Below, in pieces: positions 1-7,678 of a DNA stretch of 11,909 nucleotides. The notes below the pieces were generated by a model. That model ran no database searches. It was not told the origin of the DNA and worked only from the letters and a program-made list of their open reading frames with translations. Within the stretch, counting starts at the first letter, position 1. Each line of letters begins with the position of its first letter. The stretch is from an uncultured Bacteroides sp. (lineage in GTDB: Bacteria > Bacteroidota > Bacteroidia > Bacteroidales > Bacteroidaceae). The stretch is from NCBI GenBank assembly GCA_934716785.1, contig CAKUYM010000109.1, forward strand, positions 1-11,909, written 5' to 3'. The position numbers and the translations under genes are program-made.

Positions 1-191
1 ACCTCACTCTAACGGGAAACTATGGATTGACGGAAAGCCGTTTCTTCGACATTTTGAAAGGTAAGCAATTGTTCGGCATCAGTGCCGGATATGGAATGGA
101 TAGCATCTTCGGACCGTTGGAGATATCGTTGGGGTATTCCAATCAGACCGATAAGGGAAATTGCTTCGTGAATTTGGGATACTATTTTTAG
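1..191 (+). CDS. 3' end of an outer-membrane beta-barrel protein, probably patatin-like phospholipase (partial)
   Basis: Only the last 62 residues are present. They read in the frame of codons starting at base 3 and end at TAG 189-191. The sequence alternates aromatic and polar residues (GYGMDSIFGPLEISLGYS) and finishes LGYYF. The terminal Phe and alternating pattern are the signature of the last strands of an outer-membrane beta-barrel recognised by the BAM machinery. The GPLEISLGY-type ending resembles the C-terminal surface-antigen barrel of Bacteroidota patatin-like phospholipases, but the catalytic part is outside the window, so that name is a recollection of the family rather than something shown here. 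The gene runs toward the minus-strand operon and is separated from it by a terminator. It is probably unrelated to the glycan locus. Confidence 0.6.
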   Translation, partial: LTLTGNYGLTESRFFDILKGKQLFGISAGYGMDSIFGPLEISLGYSNQTDKGNCFVNLGYYF

Positions 192-220
192 GGAGTTCTA
201 TATGATTTTATAGTCATAAC

Positions 221-262
221 AAAATCCCGCCAATACCTTGACATTATTGACGGGATTTTTTC
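221..262 (+). terminator. Rho-independent terminator after the barrel gene
   Basis: Bases 221-234 pair with 246-259 (AAAATCCCGCCAAT against ATTGACGGGATTTT). This gives a 14-pair stem with one C-A mismatch and an 11-base loop, and on the plus strand it runs into TTTTTT at about 256-261. It lies 30 bases past the TAG at 189-191. On the minus strand the exit side reads ATTTTGTTAT, so the same hairpin may weakly end the convergent GH115 operon too. The remaining bases to 324 show nothing else convincing. Confidence 0.85.
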
Positions 263-324
263 TTGCAGACAATGCCCATGTCAAGCATACAAAATTAATC
301 AAGCTGATATCTTATTATCCAAAT

Positions 325-2715
325 CTAATAAAGCATCAATTGATCCAATACCACCCCATCATCCAAAGCTTTAATAACTAAATTATGGGATTTCTTTTTA
401 GAAACAGGGATCGTAACTTTTCGTATAGCCTGATTACGTAAGACATTTTCTTTCCATTCCTCACTTCGACCTTTGGTTTCATAAGAAATCACTTTTTGCT
501 CATTCCCATCTAAAGAAACTGAAAACGACAATTTTTCTCCAACCACAGGATGATTGGGCAGCAATCGTATATCAACCTCTACAGAATCCCTTTTCCACTT
601 ACTAAGTGAGAAAGTCAATGCCTCTCCTTTCCTAATACCTGCCGCTTTTCCATCATATCCTAAACCTTCATAAGCAATCGGCGTTCCTTTCGTACATTCC
701 AAACCATTCCATTTATAAATAGCTGGGTGATTTTCAATCAGCATAGCAGATTCATTTTTTCTTTCCACTCGTCTAAAGACTGGGAGATTACGAGGTTGAA
801 AACTCATCATACGATACCACTTACCATTTTTCAATTCATTATAATGCTGAGTAAGCATAGCAATACTATCATAAGCTGCATCACTTTTTTCCCATTCCAT
901 CTTTCCATGGCGGGCCAATTGGGCATACAATAGTTTCCTATTCATCTGAACGGCAGCTTGAATTGGATATTTCACCAGCTGGAAATAGGCATCTTGCCTG
1001 TTAACAGGAATTTTTAAAGCCTCCTTCTCCACTACCACCGATAACTTATCGTATGCCGACAAACGCTCTTTTATCTCTTTTTCACTCCATGGCAAATCCT
1101 TGACTACCCGATAAATAGGATTGCTTTCTTCTTCTCTGGTATTTCCCATAAATTCCGGTTTGCGAATATGAGCCAAGCGATAATGCTCTTGCATAACCGG
1201 CAATATTTTCTTTGCGCACTTAGAGCCAAATTCGCGTTCCAACCATTGTTTTAAATGCGTAGTTACCCCTTCAGAAACTATCTTATTCCAATCCCATGCC
1301 ATATCCATAAAAAGCTCAATCTGATATTCACCAGGCTTGATATCTCCAACATTCAAAACCCACATTTTCTGTATTCCCTGTTCATAGGCGAGTTTCATCT
1401 GCTGATAAATCAATGAAGGACTCATCGTACTCAACCATAAATAATCATGCGGGCGTCCCCAATAGGATATATGATAATAAATTCCATTGCCTCCTTTACG
1501 CATACGTTCCTCCGGTGTGGGGAAATGGCGTATATAACCGTAATTATCATCACACCACATCAATGTTACGTCATCCGGAACTTGCAAACCAGCATGATAA
1601 GCATCCAACACCTCCTTATAAGGTATAAATACCTGCGGAACTTGAGAAATATCCTTATTTACATATTTTCTCAGTAGATCACGCTGTACCACAAATGCAC
1701 GACTCAATACATTTTTTTGTGCTTCTGCCGTTTCTGCCCCTTGCATAGCACCATCATGCACTCCACGCATTCCCAATGTATACACTATTTCCTGTTCAGC
1801 CACTTCTTTGACACGCTCTTCCCAGAATTTGTCTACATTCAACTTGTTTTTTATATAATTATATTCACCCGTACCTCTTCTCCACCATTCACCCGCGGTA
1901 TTACAAGCCATTGGTTCGCAATGAGAAGTGCCAATATAAATGCCATATTTCTCCGCCATTTCTCTATTCCCCTTTGTCAAGAAAAAAGGTACGGTACATT
2001 CATGCATAGCGGGCCAATAAGTATTAGCCCGCAAACGAAGCAACAGTTCGAATATACGCCTATTAGTACGTGGACCAATTGTCCCTTTTTCTGCAGAGGG
2101 TTCATAAGTCTGGCTGCTCCAAGGCATTATTCCCCAATCTTCATCATTTATAAAGATGCCGCGATACTCCACGGAAGGCATTTGCATGTCGTAATACCCC
2201 AAAGGAAGTTCAAAACTGGATTTCTTTTCCGGTGTGACATCTGCCCACCATTCCCAAGGAGATACCCCCAACAGACGAGAGAGTTCCATGATACCATAAG
2301 CTGTTCCATGACTGTCACTTCCTGCAATCAAAAGCTTGCCATCAGATAAAGTAGTCAGAATAAAAGCCTGCTTCTTATCTTTCAAGACCGACAAATCAAC
2401 GCCTTTTTTTTCTATCAGGCTACTCTGTCCCACGGTACCGACAAGAATCTTCCTTTCTCCCTGATTTATAATAACAGAACAGTCAACTACAGCTTGCAGG
2501 TCGTGATTTAACAAATCCAAGGCAGTATACACCACTGCTTTTTCTGAACTGCCAACCTCCACGCCCACATTTCTGTCATTACCTGTTATTATGAAAGGTG
2601 TCTTTTGTGCCCAAAGTCCATAAGTAAAGCTCTGTATAAATAATACTATAAATATCAGTTTCTTTTTACTGTATTTGTACTCACTATTCATAATATTCCG
2701 TTTCATTCTTTTCAT
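325..2715 (-). CDS. GH115 family alpha-glucuronidase, exported
   Basis: This 796-residue protein is a glycoside hydrolase family 115 member. The family removes alpha-linked (4-O-methyl-)glucuronic acid from polymeric glycans such as glucuronoxylan, and members also occur in arabinogalactan-protein loci. Visible hallmarks are YRGIFINDEDWG (184-195), NTYWPAMHE (231-239), the KGNREMAEKYGI...SHCEPM stretch (248-269), the acidic WCDDNYGYIR segment (387-396) likely in the active site, and ISYWGRPHDYLWLS (417-429). The C-terminal 650-796 region looks like the GH115 C-terminal beta-sandwich and ends in the expected DDGVVLDQLMLY, so the protein is not truncated. The signal peptide has a long basic n-region (1-19), a hydrophobic core (20-33) and likely cleavage after LWA (36), giving a periplasmic or surface enzyme without a lipobox. 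The ATG at 2715 is favoured because AAGGAG lies 8 bases upstream; ATGs at 2706 and 2691 are alternatives. It is the last gene of the operon, 138 bases behind the GH43-GH35 fusion. Confidence 0.93.
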   Translation of the reverse strand: MKRMKRNIMNSEYKYSKKKLIFIVLFIQSFTYGLWAQKTPFIITGNDRNVGVEVGSSEKAVVYTALDLLNHDLQAVVDCSVIINQGERKILVGTVGQSSLIEKKGVDLSVLKDKKQAFILTTLSDGKLLIAGSDSHGTAYGIMELSRLLGVSPWEWWADVTPEKKSSFELPLGYYDMQMPSVEYRGIFINDEDWGIMPWSSQTYEPSAEKGTIGPRTNRRIFELLLRLRANTYWPAMHECTVPFFLTKGNREMAEKYGIYIGTSHCEPMACNTAGEWWRRGTGEYNYIKNKLNVDKFWEERVKEVAEQEIVYTLGMRGVHDGAMQGAETAEAQKNVLSRAFVVQRDLLRKYVNKDISQVPQVFIPYKEVLDAYHAGLQVPDDVTLMWCDDNYGYIRHFPTPEERMRKGGNGIYYHISYWGRPHDYLWLSTMSPSLIYQQMKLAYEQGIQKMWVLNVGDIKPGEYQIELFMDMAWDWNKIVSEGVTTHLKQWLEREFGSKCAKKILPVMQEHYRLAHIRKPEFMGNTREEESNPIYRVVKDLPWSEKEIKERLSAYDKLSVVVEKEALKIPVNRQDAYFQLVKYPIQAAVQMNRKLLYAQLARHGKMEWEKSDAAYDSIAMLTQHYNELKNGKWYRMMSFQPRNLPVFRRVERKNESAMLIENHPAIYKWNGLECTKGTPIAYEGLGYDGKAAGIRKGEALTFSLSKWKRDSVEVDIRLLPNHPVVGEKLSFSVSLDGNEQKVISYETKGRSEEWKENVLRNQAIRKVTIPVSKKKSHNLVIKALDDGVVLDQLMLY

Positions 2716-2723
2716 TTCAACAA

Positions 2724-2729
2724 CTCCTT
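2724..2729 (-). promoter_or_regulatory. Shine-Dalgarno sequence of the GH115 gene
   Basis: The minus strand reads AAGGAG with 8 bases to the ATG at 2715. The other genes of this operon lack an obvious purine-rich site at this spacing. It supports M1 over the in-frame ATGs 3 and 8 codons later. The rest of the 138-base gap (2716-2853) shows no clear terminator, and only weak TTTG-type matches that I do not call as a promoter. Confidence 0.7.
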
Positions 2730-2853
2730 TTTATAGTTCTTTACAGACCAAATAATAAGTAGATGTTCCCACAATAAGGCAAATGTGATTAAATATATCA
2801 TTCCACTGTCATATCAATCATCAGTAGCTTTATATAGTGCTCCTATCATAACC

Positions 2854-5800
2854 TCAATATTTGAAAGGTGTTTCTTTCACATATATTTTGAAGTTCTTGA
2901 TTGCTCCGGGAACTTCGGATTCCATGCGGGGAAGGTATTGATAGCCGACAATGTTGTGCGAGGCTCCGAGGTCGATTACTACCGAGTGTGGGAAAGGTAT
3001 GCCGGGAACGGTCTGCCAATAGGTTGATTCCTGAAGGTCGAAGGTTTTGTCGGCAGAGCGGTTGACACCTTCGGCATTCTCGCTGTCGGCATAGACTATC
3101 GTCCACGGTTCACGCGAGAGACGTTCACCCTTGTCGTTGAGCAGATACATCTCGGCAATGGCAGCTATATCCTTGCCGTCGATTGCGTCAAGTGCCTCAA
3201 TGCACACGTATCGACCACGGACAGGGGCGAATTTCACTTCCTGCCATCCGTTGCCGGGTTTGAATGAGCCATTGAATACAGGTTTTTCATCAGATAGGTC
3301 AAGGCTTTGTCCGGGTTCACGATGAATCTGACGTTTTTTGAGTAAGAGTTGGTCGAGCTTCGGCTCTTTCAATCCTTCGGATTTTGCCTCACGCGGACCA
3401 AGGATGTCAAAGACAATAATCTCGTTCTCACCTTTTTTCAGCCAGCAACCGGGCATATAGAGAGTCTGCTGTGGCCCGATTTCCCAGATGCGCCCCATTG
3501 GATGGCCGTTGACATACACTAATCCTTTGCCCCATGTTTCGAAGTTGAGGAAGGTGTCAGAAGGTTTGCCTTTGATGTTGAAGGTGGCGCGATATGCACC
3601 CATCGGCAGACGGTCTCCGATTTTCTCAACGTTTGATATCGGTTGGAATTTCATCGAAGTGTAGGTTTCATATTCATCCCTGATATTGTAGACCTGCCAA
3701 TTCTTGAGGTCAGCTACCCACTTGTAGCCGTCTTTCCCGACCGTCAGCGTTACATTATCGGTAATGCCCTTGAAATCCTTTATGGCGCGTCCGAAATTGA
3801 TACGCCCCATCGCTTCTACAATGATGTCGAGCCGCGCACCTTTCTTGCAGGCAGGAATCATCAGTTCTTTTTCACCATTGCGACGGTCGAGCTTGCCGAT
3901 ATATTTGCCATCGATGAATATCTGGGCGAAATCGTGCGGATCGTTTAACGTCAATAGTGCCGGAGAATTCAGTTCGGGGAGAGTCGTGTTATAGAGAATT
4001 GAGCCAAAGCCTTGGTCATACTCTTCCATTGTCTTTATGTCAACGTCCGTTTTCGGTTTGGGCAGATTCGACCAAAGAGGAGCAACCTCGGTGAAATCAA
4101 ACGCTTTTATCTCTATCGGCTTTATAGTGGCAGGTACCTTTGCCTGCTTTTCCCCGTCCATATACTTCGCAAGAGTCTTGCGCAGTTCCCAATATTTAGG
4201 GGTAGTCTGTCCGGATTCCGAAATGGGAGCGTCATAGTCGTAAGATGTCACATCGGGAGCAAAACCGGGAGAGTTCGCACCCGCCCAGTGTCCCCAGTTC
4301 GTACCTCCATGGGTCATATAGAGCGAAAATGATATGCCTTTCGAAAGCATCTCATCGATACCGGCAATCATATCAACGGCAGGGCGCGTCTCATGGTTGG
4401 CACCCCACTTGTCGAACCAGCCACTCCAGAATTCCGAGCACATCAGCGGTGAGTTAGGACGATGCTTCTTCAATGAGGCAAACTGCTGGTCTATATTGGC
4501 TCCCGTGCCGAAGTTCATTGTCCAAATAAGGTCGTCAAGACCGTTGTTGAGATAGTTGGACGACCAGTCACACTGGAACAGCGTCACGTCCTTACCGAAA
4601 TTTTTGCGGAGCATATCGCGAATGGCCGCAACGTACGGCTTGTCGATGCCATAGGAACCGTACTCGTTCTCCACCTGCACCATAATTATCGGTCCACCGT
4701 TGGCTATAGTAAGGTCACCGACCTGGTTTGCCACCTCTTTTTGGAATTTATCGACCCGTTCAAGGAAATAAGGATCGCTCTCACGAAGCCGTATGTCTTT
4801 CTTTTTAAGCAACCACCAAGGAAGACCGCCCATCTCCCACTCAGCGCATACATAGGGACCGGGACGGAGTATGACTTTCATGTCATTTTTCTCACAGAGT
4901 TTCACGAACCCACGCAGATTATTCTGCCCAGTGAAGTCAAACTGGTCTTGCTTAGGTTCATGGGAGTTCCAAAAAGTGTAAAGGCAGATGGTATTCATGC
5001 CCAATGCCTTGCACAACTGTATACGTTGCTCCCAATACTCCTCGGGTATGCGTGGATAGTGCAGTTCGGCCGCTTTCACCACGAAAGGTTTGCCGTTGAG
5101 AAGGAATGTCCCGTCACCGGCCTCGAAGCGGGGCTGATTCTCAAACTCGTCCATGCTCCATTTCTCTCGCCAAGGAATAGTGATTTTGCCGCCCTCAAAC
5201 GATATCGGAAGCCATACATAGCGGGAGTCTTCAAGGTCTTTCTTGTTCCAACGGTCGAACATCGCCACATAAAGATCTTTCTTGCCATAAACGGGCTGTA
5301 CGTATGTGCTCTGCGCATAGAAAGTCTTGTCGGCATCCTTACCGGTGCAAGGGTCGCCGATGACAGTCCACGGTCCCAGGATGGAATCGGCAACGGCAAG
5401 TTCCGCCTTGTTCGGATCCCAGCCTGTGCAGCCGGAGGATAGCATATAGTATTTACCGTCCTTTTTGAATACGGCAGGAGCCTCGCGCGATGCTCCGATG
5501 AAGTTGCGGGTATATTTGCCCGTAGGTCTCAAATAGTCGTCCGTCAGTTCACTTATATACAATGTTGCATTGTGTTCGGATGAATAGAACTGGTATGCCT
5601 TGCCGTCATCATCAACAAATACGGTCTGATCACGGCTCATCGCATCATTGGGGCGAAAAGAGCCAAGATACTTAAAGGGTCCCGTCGGGGTGTCACTGAC
5701 AGCGACACCAGCGGCCGCTTTGCTGTAGTCGGCACTCTCGACGTGCGCCCACATCACGAACTTGCCGGTCTTCGCGTTATATACAACCTTCGGGCGCTCC

Positions 5801-6156
5801 AACACCTTTGACGGATGCAGGTCGTGCGAAGGGTCATCCTCTACTGCTGAAAGTGCAATCCCCTCGAAAGTCCAGTTGACCATATCAAGCGACGAATAAC
5901 ATCCCACACCCGTGACATCAGTACGATAGCACTCCCATGTCGCCCATTCGAGCAGTACCGTTTTACCCTTTTTATACTCTCCATACCAATAATATTTTCC
6001 ATTGTGGTACAAAATACCACCTCCGTGGGCATTGATTGGATTACCAGAAGTATCCAGCCAAACTTCTCCGGACACAATATCCTGGGCATTGGCATTGAAT
6101 ACTGGAATTAACATGGCAAAGGCCATTGCAAATTTTAGTATATTATTAAATTTCAT
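2854..6156 (-). CDS. Fusion enzyme: GH43 subfamily 24-like exo-beta-1,3-galactanase plus GH35 beta-galactosidase, exported
   Basis: This 1100-residue protein has two catalytic domains. Residues 1-24 are a signal peptide (cleavage near NANA-QD). Residues about 26-338 form a five-bladed GH43 domain like subfamily 24, the exo-beta-1,3-galactanases of arabinogalactan: NPINAHGGGILYHNGKYYWYGEY (39-61), VLERPKV (118-124, Glu120), SREAPAVFKKDGKYYMLSSG (223-242, probable acid Glu225) and FYAQSTYV (279-286, Gln282 in the place of the unusual Gln base reported for this subfamily). Residues about 340-930 are a GH35 beta-galactosidase. They include HYPRIP (366-371), RPGPYVCAEWEMGG (431-444), VQVENEYG (493-500, acid/base Glu498), CSEFWSGWFDKWG (573-585, nucleophile Glu575) and MTHGGTNWG (614-622), then jelly-roll domains. 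Residues about 950-1100 are discoidin-like. The ATG at 6156 directly precedes the signal peptide. Beta-1,3-galactan backbone cleavage is thus tied to beta-galactosidase action on side chains. GC is visibly higher than in neighbouring genes except near the 5' end. Domain calls are firm; the substrate is inferred. Confidence 0.93.
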   Translation of the reverse strand: MKFNNILKFAMAFAMLIPVFNANAQDIVSGEVWLDTSGNPINAHGGGILYHNGKYYWYGEYKKGKTVLLEWATWECYRTDVTGVGCYSSLDMVNWTFEGIALSAVEDDPSHDLHPSKVLERPKVVYNAKTGKFVMWAHVESADYSKAAAGVAVSDTPTGPFKYLGSFRPNDAMSRDQTVFVDDDGKAYQFYSSEHNATLYISELTDDYLRPTGKYTRNFIGASREAPAVFKKDGKYYMLSSGCTGWDPNKAELAVADSILGPWTVIGDPCTGKDADKTFYAQSTYVQPVYGKKDLYVAMFDRWNKKDLEDSRYVWLPISFEGGKITIPWREKWSMDEFENQPRFEAGDGTFLLNGKPFVVKAAELHYPRIPEEYWEQRIQLCKALGMNTICLYTFWNSHEPKQDQFDFTGQNNLRGFVKLCEKNDMKVILRPGPYVCAEWEMGGLPWWLLKKKDIRLRESDPYFLERVDKFQKEVANQVGDLTIANGGPIIMVQVENEYGSYGIDKPYVAAIRDMLRKNFGKDVTLFQCDWSSNYLNNGLDDLIWTMNFGTGANIDQQFASLKKHRPNSPLMCSEFWSGWFDKWGANHETRPAVDMIAGIDEMLSKGISFSLYMTHGGTNWGHWAGANSPGFAPDVTSYDYDAPISESGQTTPKYWELRKTLAKYMDGEKQAKVPATIKPIEIKAFDFTEVAPLWSNLPKPKTDVDIKTMEEYDQGFGSILYNTTLPELNSPALLTLNDPHDFAQIFIDGKYIGKLDRRNGEKELMIPACKKGARLDIIVEAMGRINFGRAIKDFKGITDNVTLTVGKDGYKWVADLKNWQVYNIRDEYETYTSMKFQPISNVEKIGDRLPMGAYRATFNIKGKPSDTFLNFETWGKGLVYVNGHPMGRIWEIGPQQTLYMPGCWLKKGENEIIVFDILGPREAKSEGLKEPKLDQLLLKKRQIHREPGQSLDLSDEKPVFNGSFKPGNGWQEVKFAPVRGRYVCIEALDAIDGKDIAAIAEMYLLNDKGERLSREPWTIVYADSENAEGVNRSADKTFDLQESTYWQTVPGIPFPHSVVIDLGASHNIVGYQYLPRMESEVPGAIKNFKIYVKETPFKY

Positions 6157-6237
6157 GACAGTAATTTTATTTTTATTCTAATTCTGACTCAGTTTACTCC
6201 TTGATTTATGTATGTCCTTACAAACGCCATAAATGTC

Positions 6238-7563
6238 TTATTTGAGCAACACAGTTTTTTCCACACTCACATAGCAGTTGTCACTGCCGAAACGTGTTCC
6301 GTCCTTATCAAACCACACCGGAGGCTCGCCCGTCACTTTCACCTCAAGCACATAATTATCCAGAGGCATTTTCTTACTTAGAAAACGGCACCCCTTATCA
6401 GGCACCTTGCTATAAAAATCCACCAATGAACAATGCATAACTTTGCCTTTCTCGCTCAATATGCGAACTTCAGCATACCCCCCATGACAATTTGACTCAC
6501 CTACTACAGCAATCCTGTTTCCTCTAAACTTAAATCTCAAACAATCCCCTTTCCGGTTCGACGACCAATTCTGTTTTTGCTCACTCCCTTTTATTTTCCC
6601 CTTTTCCATTCGATCAACATTCCACGACGCCCAATATTCAGGAATAGATATTTTTTTCCCTTCCACTTGTAAGGGCAACCATACATAAGTGGCAGCTGAT
6701 GCTTGGTGTGGATATGACCACCGATCGCCCATATACATAGGAATAGTATCATTACCTCGTTTTAACGGAAACACGAAAGTGGATTGTGAGTTGTATGTCA
6801 ATGTGCCTTGAGGACAAAAGAGCCCCTGCCGTTCCCATGGTCCCTCTATAGAAGAAGCTGTAAAGTAATAGTTATCGTTCCGTTCCCAACTGGTCAGATT
6901 AGATGTAAGTAAATAGTACATTCCGTTTTTTTTGAACATAGCCGGAGACTCCCCCATCCCTTCTATATAAGCAGTTTCTGCCTCAACAGAATGATAGTCA
7001 TCACTCAACCGATAGACGGGACCATGATGAATCAGCAGATAGCCTTTCCCATCCGTATCCTGAAACGTTCCCATATCCCAACGTTTGATCGGCTTGCCTT
7101 TGAAAAGTAGCGGACCGTGCAATGTATAGTCACCGTTGATGGTCTTACAAGTTGCAATCCCTATGTATGGATCATTGTACTTCAAATCGTCGGCATGCAT
7201 CAACATAACATATTCTCCCGTTTTGGGACACTTCATTACTTTAACCCGTTCTCCTACACGATTAGGACCAAGAATTCCATCACTCTGCACAGGAAGCACT
7301 ACCCTTTCAAATTTCCAATTTACAAGATCCGCAGACGAATAGCAGCCAAAACCCGGAAAGGCATTGCTATCATCAGACTTGTATTCACCAAAAAGCCAGT
7401 AGCGCCCACCATCTTCCACAATACACGCCCCATGTGCATTGATAATGTTTCCTTGTTCATCGAACCAAGGAATACCATTATGTATTATCTTTTCCGAATG
7501 CATCTGTCCCATCATCACTTGACAGATAGCACATAACAGAATAATAATTATCTCTCTTTTCAT
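6238..7563 (-). CDS. GH43 subfamily 24-like exo-beta-1,3-galactanase, exported
   Basis: This 441-residue protein has an N-terminal GH43 domain (about 28-315) homologous to the N-terminal half of the downstream fusion protein. Compare NIINAHGACIVEDGGRYWLFGEY (39-61) and GFGCYSSADLVNW (71-83). The matching residues are Glu105 (VGERVKV), probable acid Glu205 (GESPAMFKKNG) and Gln260 (YNSQSTFV), which equal Glu120/Glu225/Gln282 of the fusion. The classical GH43 Asp base near the N-terminus is not apparent, as expected for subfamily 24. Residues about 317-441 form an extra beta-rich domain with SNRKGDCLRFKFRGNRIAVVGE and a GTRFGSDNCYVSVEK ending, perhaps carbohydrate-binding, which I cannot name. 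A signal peptide (MKREIIIILLCAICQVMMG-Q) starts at ATG 7563. An in-frame TTG nine bases upstream is unlikely. The likely role is exo-cleavage of galactose from beta-1,3-galactan, skipping side chains as known for this subfamily. It lies 115 bases after the preceding gene and 81 before the fusion. Confidence 0.88.
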   Translation of the reverse strand: MKREIIIILLCAICQVMMGQMHSEKIIHNGIPWFDEQGNIINAHGACIVEDGGRYWLFGEYKSDDSNAFPGFGCYSSADLVNWKFERVVLPVQSDGILGPNRVGERVKVMKCPKTGEYVMLMHADDLKYNDPYIGIATCKTINGDYTLHGPLLFKGKPIKRWDMGTFQDTDGKGYLLIHHGPVYRLSDDYHSVEAETAYIEGMGESPAMFKKNGMYYLLTSNLTSWERNDNYYFTASSIEGPWERQGLFCPQGTLTYNSQSTFVFPLKRGNDTIPMYMGDRWSYPHQASAATYVWLPLQVEGKKISIPEYWASWNVDRMEKGKIKGSEQKQNWSSNRKGDCLRFKFRGNRIAVVGESNCHGGYAEVRILSEKGKVMHCSLVDFYSKVPDKGCRFLSKKMPLDNYVLEVKVTGEPPVWFDKDGTRFGSDNCYVSVEKTVLLK

Positions 7564-7678
7564 ACTTAACAAATTGTTTCCTTCAATAATCCATTTCTTT
7601 TAAACAAGACTCCCCATTTCATCCGCCTTTTGAGATTAATCAAATGTTCAAATTCAGATAAACAAGAAGTCTTTATTT

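Noticed and set aside
1717..2349. Plus-strand open frame of 210 codons opposite GH115
   Set aside because: Its His/Phe/Cys-rich composition is typical of a shadow translation, and the opposite strand encodes conserved GH115 motifs throughout.
2716..2853. Possible internal promoter or terminator before GH115
   Set aside because: TTTG-type matches have wrong spacing and no stable hairpin with a T-run is visible.
2846..3106. 86-codon minus-strand frame overlapping the end of the fusion, as a sign of a frameshift
   Set aside because: The main frame keeps conserved discoidin residues through to its TAA/TAG end, so no frameshift is needed.
4741..5442. Long plus-strand open frame (233 codons) inside the fusion gene
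   Set aside because: It is antisense to the well-conserved GH43/GH35 junction region; the higher GC there lengthens random antisense frames, and the translation shows no recognisable motif.
7564..7572. TTG start for the stand-alone GH43, three codons upstream
   Set aside because: The ATG at 7563 begins a proper basic then hydrophobic signal peptide; nothing supports the TTG.
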